From Lachnospiraceae bacterium (GTDB lineage Bacteria > Bacillota > Clostridia > Lachnospirales > Lachnospiraceae): a DNA stretch of 64,000 nucleotides. Shown here in pieces: positions 16,634 to 26,631 of the stretch. The stretch spans positions 1-64,000 of the forward strand of contig SVFH01000001.1 in the NCBI GenBank assembly GCA_015056945.1. Direction: 5' to 3'. The stretch's first letter is position 1; each line of letters opens with the position of its first letter. Under the pieces are notes generated by a model. That model was not told the origin of the DNA. It did no database searches and saw nothing but the letters and a program-made list of their open reading frames with translations. The position numbers and the translations under genes are program-made.

Positions 16634-17974
16634 ATGAAAATACTTTTTCACTCGCTTGGTTGTGATAAAAATCTTGCTGATTCCGAAGAAATGATTGGAT
16701 TACTGGTAAAGGCCGGTTATGAAATCACGGATGATGAGATGCAGGCAGATGGTGTTGTTGTCAATACCTGTTGCTTTATTCATGATGCCAAGCAGGAAAG
16801 TGTCGATACGATTCTTGAATTTGCCGAGTTGAAGAATTCAAACGGGTTGAAAGCTTTGATTGTAACAGGATGTCTTGCACAACGGTATGCGGATGAGTTA
16901 CTCGAAGAAATTCCGGAGATAGATGCACTTCTGGGAACTGCGGGATGTGAAGAGATTGTAGAGGCACTTGATAATGCGTTGAATGGCATATCGTATAAAA
17001 GCTTACCTGATCTCCATGCCGGGATTAAAGCTACCACAAATCAAATTGTGACAACCGGAGGACATTATGCATACTTAAAGATTGCAGAAGGCTGTGATAA
17101 ACACTGCACGTATTGCGTAATTCCGCGTATCAGGGGAAGTTATCGCTCTGTCGCATTCGAAGAACTTGTTATACATGCCAAAACATTAGTTGAAAATCAT
17201 GGTGTGAAGGAGTTAATTCTTGTTGCTCAGGAAACTACGGTTTACGGAGTGGATTTGTACGGCAGAAAGCGTCTGGCTGAGCTATTGGATGCATTAAATG
17301 AGATTCCTGGTCTTGTTTGGATTAGAATTTTATATTGTTATCCGGAAGAAATAGACGAGGAACTGATTGCTGCAATCAAAAGAAATAAAAAGGTGTGTCA
17401 CTATCTTGATGTTCCGATTCAGCATGCATCAGATTCTGTGTTAAAAAGAATGGGAAGACGAACCTCTCAGGCTGAATTGATTGAAAAAATTGAACTTTTG
17501 CGACGTGAAATTCCGGATATCTGCCTTCGGACGACTTTTATTACCGGATTTCCCGGGGAAACGCAGGAAGATCATGAAGAAGCATGGCATTTTATCAATG
17601 ATATTGAATTTGACAGGCTTGGTGTTTTCACTTATTCAAGAGAAGAGGAGACAGCGGCTGATTTGTTAGATGGTCATCTTCCTGAGGAAATAAAAGAAGA
17701 ACGTAGAAATGAATTGATGGAATTGCAGCAGGAGATAGCTTTTGAAAAAGCAGAAAAGCATATCGGAGACCGCTTGCTTGTTATGATTGAAGGAGCATTG
17801 CCGGAGGATGGTGTATATGTTGGTCGTACCTATATGGATGCACCAAATGTAGATGGTTTCATTTTTGTTAAAACAAATAAAGTACTTATGACGGGTGATT
17901 TTATTGATGTTGTTGTTACGGAAGCGAATGAATATGATTTGATTGGAGAGCCGGAAGATGAATATTGCCAATAA
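16634..17974 (+). CDS. rimO: Ribosomal protein S12 methylthiotransferase RimO
   Basis: RimO adds a methylthio group to an aspartate of ribosomal protein S12. The 446 residues show the N-terminal MTTase domain (HSLGCDKNLADSE, with three cysteines for one iron-sulfur cluster), the radical-SAM motif CDKHCTYC (CxxxCxxC) near residues 154-161 with the RimO-typical VIPRIRGSYRS, and a C-terminal TRAM domain. The HSLGC-x-KN-x-x-DSE pattern separates RimO from the tRNA enzyme MiaB. The end overlaps pgsA by 17 nt. Confidence 0.96.
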   Translation: MKILFHSLGCDKNLADSEEMIGLLVKAGYEITDDEMQADGVVVNTCCFIHDAKQESVDTILEFAELKNSNGLKALIVTGCLAQRYADELLEEIPEIDALLGTAGCEEIVEALDNALNGISYKSLPDLHAGIKATTNQIVTTGGHYAYLKIAEGCDKHCTYCVIPRIRGSYRSVAFEELVIHAKTLVENHGVKELILVAQETTVYGVDLYGRKRLAELLDALNEIPGLVWIRILYCYPEEIDEELIAAIKRNKKVCHYLDVPIQHASDSVLKRMGRRTSQAELIEKIELLRREIPDICLRTTFITGFPGETQEDHEEAWHFINDIEFDRLGVFTYSREEETAADLLDGHLPEEIKEERRNELMELQQEIAFEKAEKHIGDRLLVMIEGALPEDGVYVGRTYMDAPNVDGFIFVKTNKVLMTGDFIDVVVTEANEYDLIGEPEDEYCQ

Positions 17975-18551
17975 GTTGACATTGTTAAGAATTATAATGA
18001 TACCTGTGTTTCTTGTTTTTTTAATTCCGAACGAGATTCCCGGTCTTGCGGAGTGGGTAAATTCTGCCGGTGAGAGTGTACAGGTTCTTTTTTCCTGGAT
18101 AGCACTTGGTATTTTTGTACTTGCTTCTTTTACGGATTTTCTTGATGGTTTTATTGCAAGAAAATATAATATGATTTCTAATTTCGGAAAGTTTATGGAT
18201 CCGTTGGCTGATAAACTTTTGGTTTGTTCTGCGTTAATCGGATTGATGTCATTGCAAAAGTTAAATATCTGGTTTGTTCTTATCATTATTGCAAGGGATT
18301 TTATAATCAGCGGATTTCGACTTGTTGCAGCGGAACGTGGTGTTGTGATTGCAGCCGGAATGTCCGGTAAAATTAAGACTGCGTTACAGATGATATTGAT
18401 CGGATGTCTTATTCCGACGATTCATATACCTTTTTATTCAATTTTTTTGCTGGTTTTAGAAATTATTGTTTTGATTTTAACAATTTTTTCACTTTTTGAG
18501 TATATAATAAAGAACAGAACAGTTTTATCGGATGTAACAACAAAGAAATAA
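17958..18551 (+). CDS. pgsA: CDP-diacylglycerol-glycerol-3-phosphate 3-phosphatidyltransferase
   Basis: PgsA makes phosphatidylglycerol phosphate at the membrane. The CDP-alcohol phosphotransferase signature D-G-x2-A-R-x8-G-x3-D-x3-D is present (DGFIARKYNMISNFGKFMDP then LAD, about residues 63-87), and four or more hydrophobic segments span the 197 residues. I start at 17958, which has GGAG 9 nt upstream; this overlaps rimO by 17 nt. rimO-pgsA-cinA is a common Firmicute order. Confidence 0.95.
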   Translation: MNIANKLTLLRIIMIPVFLVFLIPNEIPGLAEWVNSAGESVQVLFSWIALGIFVLASFTDFLDGFIARKYNMISNFGKFMDPLADKLLVCSALIGLMSLQKLNIWFVLIIIARDFIISGFRLVAAERGVVIAAGMSGKIKTALQMILIGCLIPTIHIPFYSIFLLVLEIIVLILTIFSLFEYIIKNRTVLSDVTTKK

Positions 18552-18566
18552 TACCGGAGGATATGT

Positions 18567-19841
18567 ATGGTAGGAGAGATTATATCGGTTGGTACCGAAT
18601 TGTTATTGGGTAATATTGTTAATACAAATGCTGCATATCTTGCAGAGCAATGTGCTGCACTCGGAGTTTCCTGTTATTATCAGACTTGTGTTGGTGATAA
18701 TGAAGAACGTCTGACAGAAACGCTTAAGACGGCTTTTAAACGTTCTGATGTTGTGATTCTTACCGGCGGTCTTGGGCCTACACAGGATGATTTGACCAAA
18801 GAGGTTGTCGCGAAGCTTATGCAACTTAAGTTGGTTGAGGATTCTAAGGCGAAAGAGATGCTTATTTCTTATTTCGAAAAGAGAGGTATAGAAATCACTG
18901 ATAATAATTGGAAACAGGCGCTTGTGCCGGAACAATCGATTGTTATGTATAATGACAATGGTACGGCTCCGGGAATTATTGCTGAAAAAGGCAAAAAAAC
19001 TGCAATTCTTTTGCCGGGACCTCCCGGAGAAATGAAGCCTATGTTTGAGAAGTATGTTGTTGATTATTTTAAACAACGCAATCCTTTCGTGATTTCTTCT
19101 GTCACCGTGAAACTTTGCGGCATTGGCGAAAGCAAGGTGGAATCTGAAATCAAAGATCTGATTGATAAACAGGATAATCCTACGATTGCTACGTATGCCA
19201 AAACAGGTGAGGTGCATCTTCGTGTTACGGCGAAAGCAGAAAATGAAAAAGAAGCGCTGAAGTTGATTCGACCGGTTGTTAAGAAATTAAAAACAAGATT
19301 TGGGGAAAAAGTTTTTACCACAGAAGAATCGGTAACATTAGAACAGGCTTTTGTAGATCTTCTTTTAGCAAATAATCTTACTGTATGTACTGTTGAATCT
19401 TGTACAGGCGGCCTTGTTTCTGCAAGGCTTATAAATGTACCGGGAGTTTCTGAGGTTTATAAGTTTGGCCATGTTACGTACTCTAATAAGGCTAAGAGAA
19501 AAATTGTCGGTGTTAAAAAGAGTACCTTGGAGAAATATACTGCGGTAAGTGAACAGGTTGCTTTGCAGATGGTAAAGGGAGCAGGTGTGTTCAGTAAGGC
19601 AGATGTTGCAATTTCCGTAACAGGAATCGCAGGGCCCGAAGGAGGAACGGAAGATATTCCGGTAGGAACCGTTTTCATAGCGTGTGATGTAAAAGGAAAT
19701 ACACGTGTTGAAAAATTCCAATTTAAGGGAAATCGAACAAAAATAAGGGAAAATGCAGTTGCGGCGGCACTTACGCTTTCGCGTAAATGTGTTTTGGAAT
19801 ATATTACGCAAGTGTCTTTTGGAAATAAAAAGGATAAATAA
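18567..19841 (+). CDS. cinA: CinA family competence/damage-inducible protein
   Basis: The 424 residues comprise an N-terminal molybdopterin-binding-like domain (about 1-165, GTELLLGNIVNTN and TGGLGPTQDDLTKE) and a C-terminal CinA domain (about 265-420) with ESCTGGLVSARL and SVTGIAGPEGGT, seen in NMN deamidases. In other bacteria cinA is linked to recA and pyridine nucleotide recycling. Here it ends 1.9 kb upstream of recA, with one gene between. It is in the rimO-pgsA-cinA operon behind a CGGAGG site. Confidence 0.94.
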   Translation: MVGEIISVGTELLLGNIVNTNAAYLAEQCAALGVSCYYQTCVGDNEERLTETLKTAFKRSDVVILTGGLGPTQDDLTKEVVAKLMQLKLVEDSKAKEMLISYFEKRGIEITDNNWKQALVPEQSIVMYNDNGTAPGIIAEKGKKTAILLPGPPGEMKPMFEKYVVDYFKQRNPFVISSVTVKLCGIGESKVESEIKDLIDKQDNPTIATYAKTGEVHLRVTAKAENEKEALKLIRPVVKKLKTRFGEKVFTTEESVTLEQAFVDLLLANNLTVCTVESCTGGLVSARLINVPGVSEVYKFGHVTYSNKAKRKIVGVKKSTLEKYTAVSEQVALQMVKGAGVFSKADVAISVTGIAGPEGGTEDIPVGTVFIACDVKGNTRVEKFQFKGNRTKIRENAVAAALTLSRKCVLEYITQVSFGNKKDK

Positions 19842-19868
19842 TCTAAATGAATAAATAGGGGGATTTTT

Positions 19869-21344
19869 ATGTCGGGAAATATTGAATACTCTTTCTGTCC
19901 GGAATGCGGTGCGCTGATGAGCGGATCTGTATGTTCAGCCTGTGGTGCTGCCCGCCAGGAAGAGGAAAATGTAATTGTACAAAATACGGAATCGGTTTAT
20001 ATGACCGGTAATTTAAATGCTGGAAATGTTGTTGAGCAAGAAAAGCCAAAGGGAAAAGGAAAAATACCTGTGCTGGTGTGGGTTTTAGGCGGAATAGTAG
20101 GTCTGCTTTTGCTCGTAACCGTTGTTTTTATTATTGGAGCAATTATTTTTATTGTTTTTGCAACCAATAAAATACAATCAACAAATCATGTCACACCTTC
20201 TTCAACACAACAAAGTTTTGTTTCTTCGGAAGAGGAGGAATCAGAAGAAGTTACATCAGAAGATGAATTTGATACGAGTTTGAATTCTGTTAGCGTTTCT
20301 AAGCTGGAAGGCTATAAAAAAGTAGATGTTTTCGGTGCGGATGTGCAAGGCTATTTTGATTCTGCTGATCAATATTCTGATGAAGTAAGAATGCCTTTGG
20401 ACATGAATGTATATTATTTTGATATTTTTCCGTATGCGCATGTAAATGTACCGCGTGAAGATATTATGGACTTATACTACAGTTCATGGGGAGAGTCATT
20501 TGATTATAGTTGCGGATATTCCATTGAAGGGCATAATGTTTTTTATTCGGATTATGTAAATTCTGTAAATACTGTTGCATATATCGGTTATTATCAATTG
20601 GTAGGGGATCAGATTCCGAATGTTGCTGAACTAAACAAAGAAATGTATGAGCAGGCGATTAATCCCTTGATTGCACAGTTAGAGGGTAAATCGAAGCATA
20701 GTGTTACCTCCGATTATACGGTATACGTTGAGCCTTTTGTTACGTATAACGATGAGAAAAAAATGAGTATTATCTACCTTGTATATACGTTTATCGATGG
20801 CTATAGAGATCAGGTTTATCTTGCTTCGCAGAATATTGATTTACAGGAAGGACGCATTTTATCAACTAAGGAGTTGATTGATTTAGATGAATCATTTGCA
20901 CAAGAGTTTTATGAACGAAGTGTGAAGCAGAACGGTTCTTATGTAGAGGCGTTGGAAGCACTTTCAGATGCTGAGATAATTGATTATTTGATGGATGATG
21001 AAACAAATATTTTATTCTTTTCACCTTGCGGTCTTGAAATCGGTATTAATTACATGCAGGATGCGAGTGCATGGGGATGGGTTACGGTTACTCTTCGTGA
21101 AATGGGCGATGTCCTGATTGATGATTCTTACGATTTCATAAAGCCTGCAAAGAGCACCTGGGTTGCACCAAACGGTGAGCCTTATGATTTAGACGAGGCA
21201 TTAAAAGAATATCAGGATGCATATAATGAAAAGAATGGCTTGTCGGATGATTATGACGATATATTTGATGAAGAATTTCCGGAAGATGATTCCGATGACG
21301 GTTTTGTATTGCCGCCCGAACATGAAGATGCAGGAGATTTATAG
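19869..21344 (+). CDS. Zinc-ribbon membrane protein with RsiV-like extracellular domain
   Basis: The 491-residue protein starts with a double-CxxC zinc ribbon (CPECG and CSACG, about 9-28), then a Gly/Lys linker, one membrane segment (about 62-96), a Ser/Glu-rich stalk and a large outer domain. Residues about 275-430 (YVEPFVTYNDEKKMSIIY..., LSTKELIDL, FFSPCGLEIGINYM) resemble the DUF3298 domain found in the anti-sigma factor RsiV and in cell-wall deacetylases. The tail is strongly acidic. A sensor or cell-envelope role is an inference; there is no sigma factor gene next to it. It lies 27 nt after cinA with a strong terminator behind. Confidence 0.7.
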   Translation: MSGNIEYSFCPECGALMSGSVCSACGAARQEEENVIVQNTESVYMTGNLNAGNVVEQEKPKGKGKIPVLVWVLGGIVGLLLLVTVVFIIGAIIFIVFATNKIQSTNHVTPSSTQQSFVSSEEEESEEVTSEDEFDTSLNSVSVSKLEGYKKVDVFGADVQGYFDSADQYSDEVRMPLDMNVYYFDIFPYAHVNVPREDIMDLYYSSWGESFDYSCGYSIEGHNVFYSDYVNSVNTVAYIGYYQLVGDQIPNVAELNKEMYEQAINPLIAQLEGKSKHSVTSDYTVYVEPFVTYNDEKKMSIIYLVYTFIDGYRDQVYLASQNIDLQEGRILSTKELIDLDESFAQEFYERSVKQNGSYVEALEALSDAEIIDYLMDDETNILFFSPCGLEIGINYMQDASAWGWVTVTLREMGDVLIDDSYDFIKPAKSTWVAPNGEPYDLDEALKEYQDAYNEKNGLSDDYDDIFDEEFPEDDSDDGFVLPPEHEDAGDL

Positions 21345-21353
21345 CAGATAAAA

Positions 21354-21397
21354 AAAGAAGGAATGTGAGTTGAAAGTGACTTGCATTCTTTCTTTTT
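21354..21397 (+). terminator. Terminator after the zinc-ribbon gene
   Basis: An AAGAAGGAATG/CATTCTTTCTT stem with one wobble and a TTTTT run. The rest of the 393-nt gene-free stretch (21345-21737) holds the recA promoter and LexA boxes; I see nothing clear in 21398-21583. Confidence 0.8.
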
Positions 21398-21583
21398 ATT
21401 TGATAGAATACATAACATAATCATTATCACATCGAATGAATTTCAAGGCAGTTCTGCCGAACATTCCCGGATAATATTTTATAATTGAATAAAAGAGGAG
21501 GGATGTGTATTGAGGGTTGTTTATCGGACACTTCTTTGTTTATGATATATTTGTCAATTACAGATAAAAAATCGAAAAAAGAA

Positions 21584-21612
21584 TTGACAAAAACGAACAT
21601 TTGTTTTATTCT
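21584..21612 (+). promoter_or_regulatory. recA promoter
   Basis: A perfect TTGACA (21584-21589) and TATTCT (21607-21612) are 17 nt apart. The first LexA box fills the spacer. Confidence 0.8.
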
Positions 21613-21634
21613 AGACAAAGAGAACAAATGTTTG
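21594..21634 (+). promoter_or_regulatory. Two LexA (DinR-type) SOS boxes at recA
   Basis: The Gram-positive consensus is CGAAC-N4-GTTYG. Box 1 reads CGAACATTTGTTTT (21594-21607), between -35 and -10; box 2 reads AGAACAAATGTTTG (21621-21634), over the expected start site. Each differs slightly from the consensus. Paired boxes fit tight SOS repression of recA. Confidence 0.8.
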
Positions 21635-21737
21635 CGCAAAAGGTGAAAAGAAAAACAATATGAAAGGATAAAAAGCAAATCGTTCTTTTTGCCTTAGATT
21701 TGCACCTTGTTGAAGAAAACAAGGTTAGGTGGACGAA

Positions 21738-22799
21738 ATGGATAGAGATGAAAAAAAGAAAGCATTAGAAGCTGCATTATCACAGATTGAAAGACAATAT
21801 GGCAAGGGTGCTGTTATGAAACTTGGAGATCCTGCGACACAGATGAACGTGGAGACAATTCCGACAGGTTCTTTAAGTCTTGATATTGCTCTTGGGCTTG
21901 GTGGAATTCCGAAAGGAAGAATTATAGAAATTTACGGACCAGAGTCCAGTGGTAAGACAACGGTAACGTTACATATGATTGCTGAAGTACAGAAACGAGG
22001 CGGTATTGCCGGTTTTATTGATGCTGAGCATGCGTTGGATCCTGCTTATGCAAAGGCAATCGGTGTAGATGTTGATAATATGTATATTTCTCAGCCTGAT
22101 AACGGAGAACAGGCACTTGAAATTACGGAAACAATGGTTCGTTCCGGCGCAATTGACATTGTTGTTGTGGACTCTGTTGCAGCACTCGTTCCGAAGGCTG
22201 AATTAGATGGTGAAATGGGAGATTCCCATGTTGGTCTTCAGGCAAGACTTATGTCTCAGGCTCTTCGTAAATTAACAGGTGCGATCGGACGTTCTAACTG
22301 TACTGTGATTTTTATCAACCAGCTTCGTGAAAAGGTTGGTGTATTTTACGGAAATCCTCAGGTTACGACAGGTGGTAATGCTTTGAAGTTCTATTCTTCT
22401 GTCAGAATGGAAATTAAACGTACGGAGCAGTTGAAGCAAGGCGGTGAAATTATTGGTAACAGAACCCGTGCTAAAATTGTTAAAAATAAGATTGCGCCTC
22501 CATTTAAAGAGGCTGAGTTTGATATTATGTTCGGAGAAGGTATATCCTTTGAAGGTGATGTACTCGATTTGGCAACAGAAGTGGGAATTATCAGCAAAAG
22601 TGGTGCATGGTATGCTTATGAAGGAAATAAAATTGGCCAGGGTAGAGAAAATGCAAAAATGTTCCTGATTGAAAACGCCGATATCTGCGCAGAAGTCGAG
22701 AAGAAGGTGCGGGCATATTATCATTTAGAAGGAACCGCATCTGAAATGGATGGGAAAGTCGAAAAAGCAAGTAAGAAAGATGCAGAAGTGACAGAATGA
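21738..22799 (+). CDS. recA: Recombinase RecA
   Basis: RecA forms filaments on single-stranded DNA, drives strand exchange and triggers LexA self-cleavage. The 353 residues contain the Walker A motif GPESSGKT (67-74), the [11 protein letters not shown] Walker B strand, and loop L2 with [12 protein letters not shown]. Start at the ATG at 21738, 5 nt after AGGTGG; a GTG at 21729 overlaps that site. The C-terminus is charged. The stop overlaps the start of recX (ATGA). Confidence 0.99.
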   Translation: MDRDEKKKALEAALSQIERQYGKGAVMKLGDPATQMNVETIPTGSLSLDIALGLGGIPKGRIIEIYGPESSGKTTVTLHMIAEVQKRGGIAGFIDAEHALDPAYAKAIGVDVDNMYISQPDNGEQALEITETMVRSGAIDIVVVDSVAALVPKAELDGEMGDSHVGLQARLMSQALRKLTGAIGRSNCTVIFINQLREKVGVFYGNPQVTTGGNALKFYSSVRMEIKRTEQLKQGGEIIGNRTRAKIVKNKIAPPFKEAEFDIMFGEGISFEGDVLDLATEVGIISKSGAWYAYEGNKIGQGRENAKMFLIENADICAEVEKKVRAYYHLEGTASEMDGKVEKASKKDAEVTE

Positions 22800-23416
22800 T
22801 ACAAATAACACAAGTTATTAAAGTGAATCAGAAGAAATATAAAGTACGAACAGATCATAAAGAAATCGCCTTTGTTGTATACAAAGGCGATTTGCTAAAA
22901 TACGGGTTCTGTGAGGGTAATTATATTGAGAAAACAGATATTGACTCTTTTTATGAAGAAGTATTACTTCCAAGAGCAAAGAAGCGTGCAATGCACTTAT
23001 TGGAAGCAAGAGAGTATTCCTCGCTGACTTTGTCTGATAAGCTGCAAAAAGACGGATATCCTGATGCTGTTATTGAGAAAGTGCTTGTTAAGTTTGTAGA
23101 ATACCGATATCTGGATGATGAACGATTTACCAAAGCTTTTCTTCGAACCTATTCTCGGACAAAAAGCATGAACGAGTTGAAGCGCTTGCTCCATACAAAA
23201 GGAATTTCTGATGAATGTTTGGAACGAGCTTTGGCAGAATTACAATCAGATGATGAATTGCCGAATGAAAAGGAACTGATTAAGAAATATATTGTGAAAC
23301 GAAAGTATAATCCGGAGTGTGCAACTTTACAGGAGCGTGATAAGATGTTTCTGTATTTGAGAAGCAAAGGGTTTGAATATGATTTGATTAAAGAGTGCAT
23401 TGGTTTTGAAGAGTGA
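22796..23416 (+). CDS. recX: Regulatory protein RecX
   Basis: RecX binds RecA filaments and modulates their activity. The 206 residues show the RecX three-helix repeats: [19 protein letters not shown]-like ([21 protein letters not shown]), [14 protein letters not shown] and the C-terminal [11 protein letters not shown]. An N-terminal extension of about 60 residues is typical of Gram-positive RecX. The ATGA overlap with recA implies coupled translation and SOS induction. Confidence 0.94.
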   Translation: MIQITQVIKVNQKKYKVRTDHKEIAFVVYKGDLLKYGFCEGNYIEKTDIDSFYEEVLLPRAKKRAMHLLEAREYSSLTLSDKLQKDGYPDAVIEKVLVKFVEYRYLDDERFTKAFLRTYSRTKSMNELKRLLHTKGISDECLERALAELQSDDELPNEKELIKKYIVKRKYNPECATLQERDKMFLYLRSKGFEYDLIKECIGFEE

Positions 23417-23499
23417 GCTGCTATTGTCATATTTTAATGAAGTGAACAGAAGATAAGGAATTTCTTGTGCAATTCCTACAATTTATCTGCAATAATTGC

Positions 23500-23528
23500 T
23501 TGACATAATATCAGAAAAAGTATAAACT
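23500..23528 (+). promoter_or_regulatory. Candidate promoter for rny
   Basis: TTGACA (23500-23505) is followed by TATAAA after 15 nt or TAAACT after 17 nt. A leader of about 85 nt follows. Confidence 0.5.
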
Positions 23529-23598
23529 AGATATGTTGTAATATCGTTAGTTAGAGTGAAATAGCTCTATTAGATAATTGTACAATGAAAACTAAATA

Positions 23599-23611
23599 AG
23601 GAGGTGCTCCT
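23599..23611 (+). promoter_or_regulatory. Mini-hairpin overlapping the rny ribosome binding site
   Basis: AGGAG-GTG-CTCCT is a perfect 5-bp inverted repeat whose left arm is the Shine-Dalgarno sequence, 4 nt before the ATG. It could lower translation or be an RNase target. Confidence 0.4.
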
Positions 23612-23615
23612 GTAC

Positions 23616-25178
23616 ATGAAAACAGTCAGTTTGCTAGTTCTGCTGATTGCTGTCTTGGTTACATTAGTTCTTTCCTCGGTAATCAGTATTGTCATTGCTC
23701 TTTCGATTTATAAGAAAAAAGTCGAAAAGAAGATTGGGAATGCTGATGACAAAGCGCGTGAAATTATTGACGAAGCATTAAAGACTGCTGAAGCGAAGAA
23801 GCGTGAAGGTTTACTTGAAATCAAAGAAGAGTCTATTCGTACAAAGAATGAACTTGATAAAGAAATCAAGGAACGTCGTGCTGAAGCGCAGCGTTTTGAA
23901 CGCAGAGTTCAGCAAAAAGAAGAAAGCGTTGATAAGAAGCTTGAATCTATTGAGAAGAAAGAAAATGCGCTTGCTGCTAAGGAAGAAGAGATTGCTAAGC
24001 AGAGAGAAGTGATTTCTAAGCTGAATGAACAAAGAGTACAGGAACTGGAACGAATTTCAGGTTTGACCTCTGAACAAGCAAAAGAGTACTTGTTAAAAAT
24101 TGTTGAAGATGAAGTGAAACATGAAACTGCTGTGCTTATTAAAGAGATGGAAAGCAGAGCAAAAGAGGAAGCAGATAAGAAAGCAAAGGAACTTGTGGTA
24201 AATGCCATTCAGAAGTGTGCGGCAGACCATGTGTCCGAAACAACAATTTCTGTTGTTCAGCTTCCCAGTGATGAGATGAAAGGTAGAATCATTGGTCGTG
24301 AGGGACGAAATATTCGTACACTCGAGACAATGACCGGGGTTGAGTTGATTATTGATGATACACCGGAAGCAGTTGTTCTTTCCGGATTTGATCCGATTAG
24401 AAGAGAAGTTGCACGTATTGCCTTGGAAAAATTGATTGTGGATGGTCGTATTCATCCGGCCAGAATTGAAGAAACAGTTGAAAAGGCAAAGAAAGAAGTT
24501 GAAATGTTGATTAAAGAAGAAGGTGAGTCTGCATGTCTTGACGTTGGTGTGCATGGAATTCATCCTGAACTTGTGAGACTTCTTGGAAAGATGCACTTCA
24601 GAACCAGTTATGGTCAGAATGCTTTGAAGCATTCTATAGAAGTTGCACAATTAAGTGGATTGCTTGCAGCTGAAATGGGCTTAGATGTCCGTGTTGCAAA
24701 GCGTGCAGGATTGTTGCATGATATAGGTAAATCTGTTGACCAGGAGATGGAAGGTTCACATATCCAGCTCGGTTCAGATTTGTGTCGCAAGTATAAAGAA
24801 TCCGCGATTGTTATTAATGCTGTAGAATCACATCATGGTGATGTTGAAGCAACTTCATTGATTGCATGTATTGTGCAGGCTGCAGATGCAATTTCGGCGG
24901 CAAGACCCGGTGCAAGACGTGAAACTCTTGAAACGTATACATCTCGATTAAAACAATTAGAAGAAATAACCAACAATTTTAAAGGCGTTGATAAATCTTT
25001 TGCTATTCAGGCAGGTAGAGAAATTCGTGTAATGGTAGTTCCTGAGCAGATTACTGATGATGACATGGTATTATTGGCACGTGATATTTCAAAACAGATT
25101 GAAGCTGAATTGTCTTATCCCGGACAGATTAAAGTCAATGTAATCCGTGAATCCAGAGTGATTGATTACGCGAAGTAA
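23616..25178 (+). CDS. rny: Ribonuclease Y
   Basis: RNase Y is the membrane-anchored endonuclease that starts mRNA decay in many Firmicutes. The 520 residues contain an N-terminal membrane helix (about 3-28), a long charged coiled coil (about 35-200), a KH RNA-binding domain ([15 protein letters not shown], about 221-235 onward) and an HD domain with the HDIGK motif near residue 367. I start at the ATG at 23616; a GTG 12 nt upstream falls inside the AAGGAGG site. It has its own promoter and terminator. Confidence 0.97.
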   Translation: MKTVSLLVLLIAVLVTLVLSSVISIVIALSIYKKKVEKKIGNADDKAREIIDEALKTAEAKKREGLLEIKEESIRTKNELDKEIKERRAEAQRFERRVQQKEESVDKKLESIEKKENALAAKEEEIAKQREVISKLNEQRVQELERISGLTSEQAKEYLLKIVEDEVKHETAVLIKEMESRAKEEADKKAKELVVNAIQKCAADHVSETTISVVQLPSDEMKGRIIGREGRNIRTLETMTGVELIIDDTPEAVVLSGFDPIRREVARIALEKLIVDGRIHPARIEETVEKAKKEVEMLIKEEGESACLDVGVHGIHPELVRLLGKMHFRTSYGQNALKHSIEVAQLSGLLAAEMGLDVRVAKRAGLLHDIGKSVDQEMEGSHIQLGSDLCRKYKESAIVINAVESHHGDVEATSLIACIVQAADAISAARPGARRETLETYTSRLKQLEEITNNFKGVDKSFAIQAGREIRVMVVPEQITDDDMVLLARDISKQIEAELSYPGQIKVNVIRESRVIDYAK

Positions 25179-25191
25179 AGAACAAAAAATG

Positions 25192-25226
25192 GCCTTGATG
25201 ATTATAATAATCATTGAGGCTTTTTT
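25192..25226 (+). terminator. Terminator after rny
   Basis: GCCTTGATGATT pairs with AATCATTGAGGC around a short loop and is followed by six T. Confidence 0.85.
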
Positions 25227-25342
25227 ATTGTAAGGAAAGGCTTTTTTGGCGGTGTTTACAGTATTTATTATGTTTAATATTTATAAATAATTGTCAAAAT
25301 TTTTGAAACAATTAGATACTTCTATGAAAATACTTTTTTTTC

Positions 25343-25371
25343 TTGTTTATTGAATTAACATGTAGTAAAAT
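25343..25371 (+). promoter_or_regulatory. Candidate promoter for the aminotransferase operon
   Basis: TTGTTT and TAAAAT are 17 nt apart, about 50 nt upstream of the start codon. Confidence 0.5.
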
Positions 25372-25419
25372 GTACTGAGTGAAATGATAGATGTTATAAG
25401 AAGTAAAGGAGCAATTCAT

Positions 25420-26619
25420 ATGTCGTTGACTTTATCTCAAAAAGCAAAAAGTGTAAAACCGTCATCTACATTGGCGATTACTGCAAAAGCAAAGGAAATG
25501 AAAGAAAAGGGGATAGATGTTGTTGGCTTTGGGGCCGGAGAACCCGATTTTAATACCCCTGATAATATTTGTAATGCTGCTATGAAGGCAATTCGTGAAG
25601 GTTTTACCAAATATACACCTGCATCCGGAACCAATGAATTAAAAGAAGCAATTTGTAAGAAGTTTAAAACGTTTAATAATTTGGAATATACACCTTCTCA
25701 GATTGTTATCAGTAATGGTGGAAAGCATGGTCTTAGTAATGTATTTGATGCGATTTTGAATCCCGGAGATGAGGTTATTATTCCTGCTCCTTACTGGTTG
25801 AGTTACCCTGAGATGGTTAAGCTTTCTGATGGTATTCCTGTTTATATTACAGGCTCTAAAGAACAGGGTTATAAAGTAACTGCACAACAGATTCGCGAAG
25901 CGGTGACAGATAAGACCAAAGCACTGGTTCTGAATACGCCGAGCAATCCTACAGGCATGATTTATACAAGAAAGGAACTTGAGGAAATTGCTGCGGTTGC
26001 TGTAGAGTGTGATTTTTATGTTGTTTCAGATGAGATGTATGAGCATTTGACTTATGGAGAAGAGCATGTTAGTATTGCTTCTTTGAATGAGGAAATATAT
26101 AAGAGAACCATTACATGTAGTGGTATGTCTAAGAGTTATGCGATGACCGGTTGGAGAATCGGATATACTGCTTCTTCTGTAGAAATAGCAAAATTGATGA
26201 GCGCAATGCAGTCTCATGCAACTTCTAATCCGAATTCAATTGCCCAAAAGGCTGCGTTAGAAGCCTTGACTGGTTCACAGGATCAGGTAAAATACATGTG
26301 TCAGGCTTTTGATTCCAGAAGAGTTCATATGTTTGAAAGAATCAGTAAGATGCCTTTGATCTCTTGTATAGAACCCAAGGGAGCCTTTTATGTGTTTATT
26401 GATTTGGCGGATGCAATCGGCAAAAATTATAAGGGTGAAGTGATTGCTGATGCAGCTAAGTTTGCGGAAATTTTGTTGCGCGACTTTGCTGTCGCTGTAA
26501 TTCCTTGTGCGGATTTTGGTTTTGCTGATCATATCAGACTTTCTTATGCGATTAGTATTGAACAAATCAATAAAGGACTTGATCGTATTGAAGAGTTCCT
26601 TTCTCTTTTAGAAGCTTAA
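25420..26619 (+). CDS. Pyridoxal-phosphate aspartate/aromatic aminotransferase
   Basis: A class I/II aminotransferase of fold type I, 399 residues. Visible are NTPSNPTG (substrate and cofactor binding), SDEMYEHL, the PLP lysine in SGMSKSYAMTGWRIGY (about Lys238) and the C-terminal arginine region IRLSYA. The N-terminal LSQKAKSVKPSSTLAI is typical of the aspartate aminotransferase Ib subgroup (AspB-like), but the substrate cannot be fixed from sequence. The ATG at 25420 follows AAAGGAG; an ATG 36 nt upstream has none. nudF follows after 12 nt. Confidence 0.92.
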   Translation: MSLTLSQKAKSVKPSSTLAITAKAKEMKEKGIDVVGFGAGEPDFNTPDNICNAAMKAIREGFTKYTPASGTNELKEAICKKFKTFNNLEYTPSQIVISNGGKHGLSNVFDAILNPGDEVIIPAPYWLSYPEMVKLSDGIPVYITGSKEQGYKVTAQQIREAVTDKTKALVLNTPSNPTGMIYTRKELEEIAAVAVECDFYVVSDEMYEHLTYGEEHVSIASLNEEIYKRTITCSGMSKSYAMTGWRIGYTASSVEIAKLMSAMQSHATSNPNSIAQKAALEALTGSQDQVKYMCQAFDSRRVHMFERISKMPLISCIEPKGAFYVFIDLADAIGKNYKGEVIADAAKFAEILLRDFAVAVIPCADFGFADHIRLSYAISIEQINKGLDRIEEFLSLLEA

Positions 26620-26631
26620 GCGGAGGCATCT

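Noticed and set aside
21495-21645. 47-residue frame after an AGAGGAGGG run upstream of recA
   Set aside because: It runs through the recA promoter and both LexA boxes, its ATG is too close to the AGGAGG run, and the sequence does not look like protein.
23811-24650. Reverse-strand frames inside rny
   Set aside because: They are by-products of the Lys/Glu-rich coiled-coil coding sequence and are Phe/Leu/Ser-rich without translation signals.
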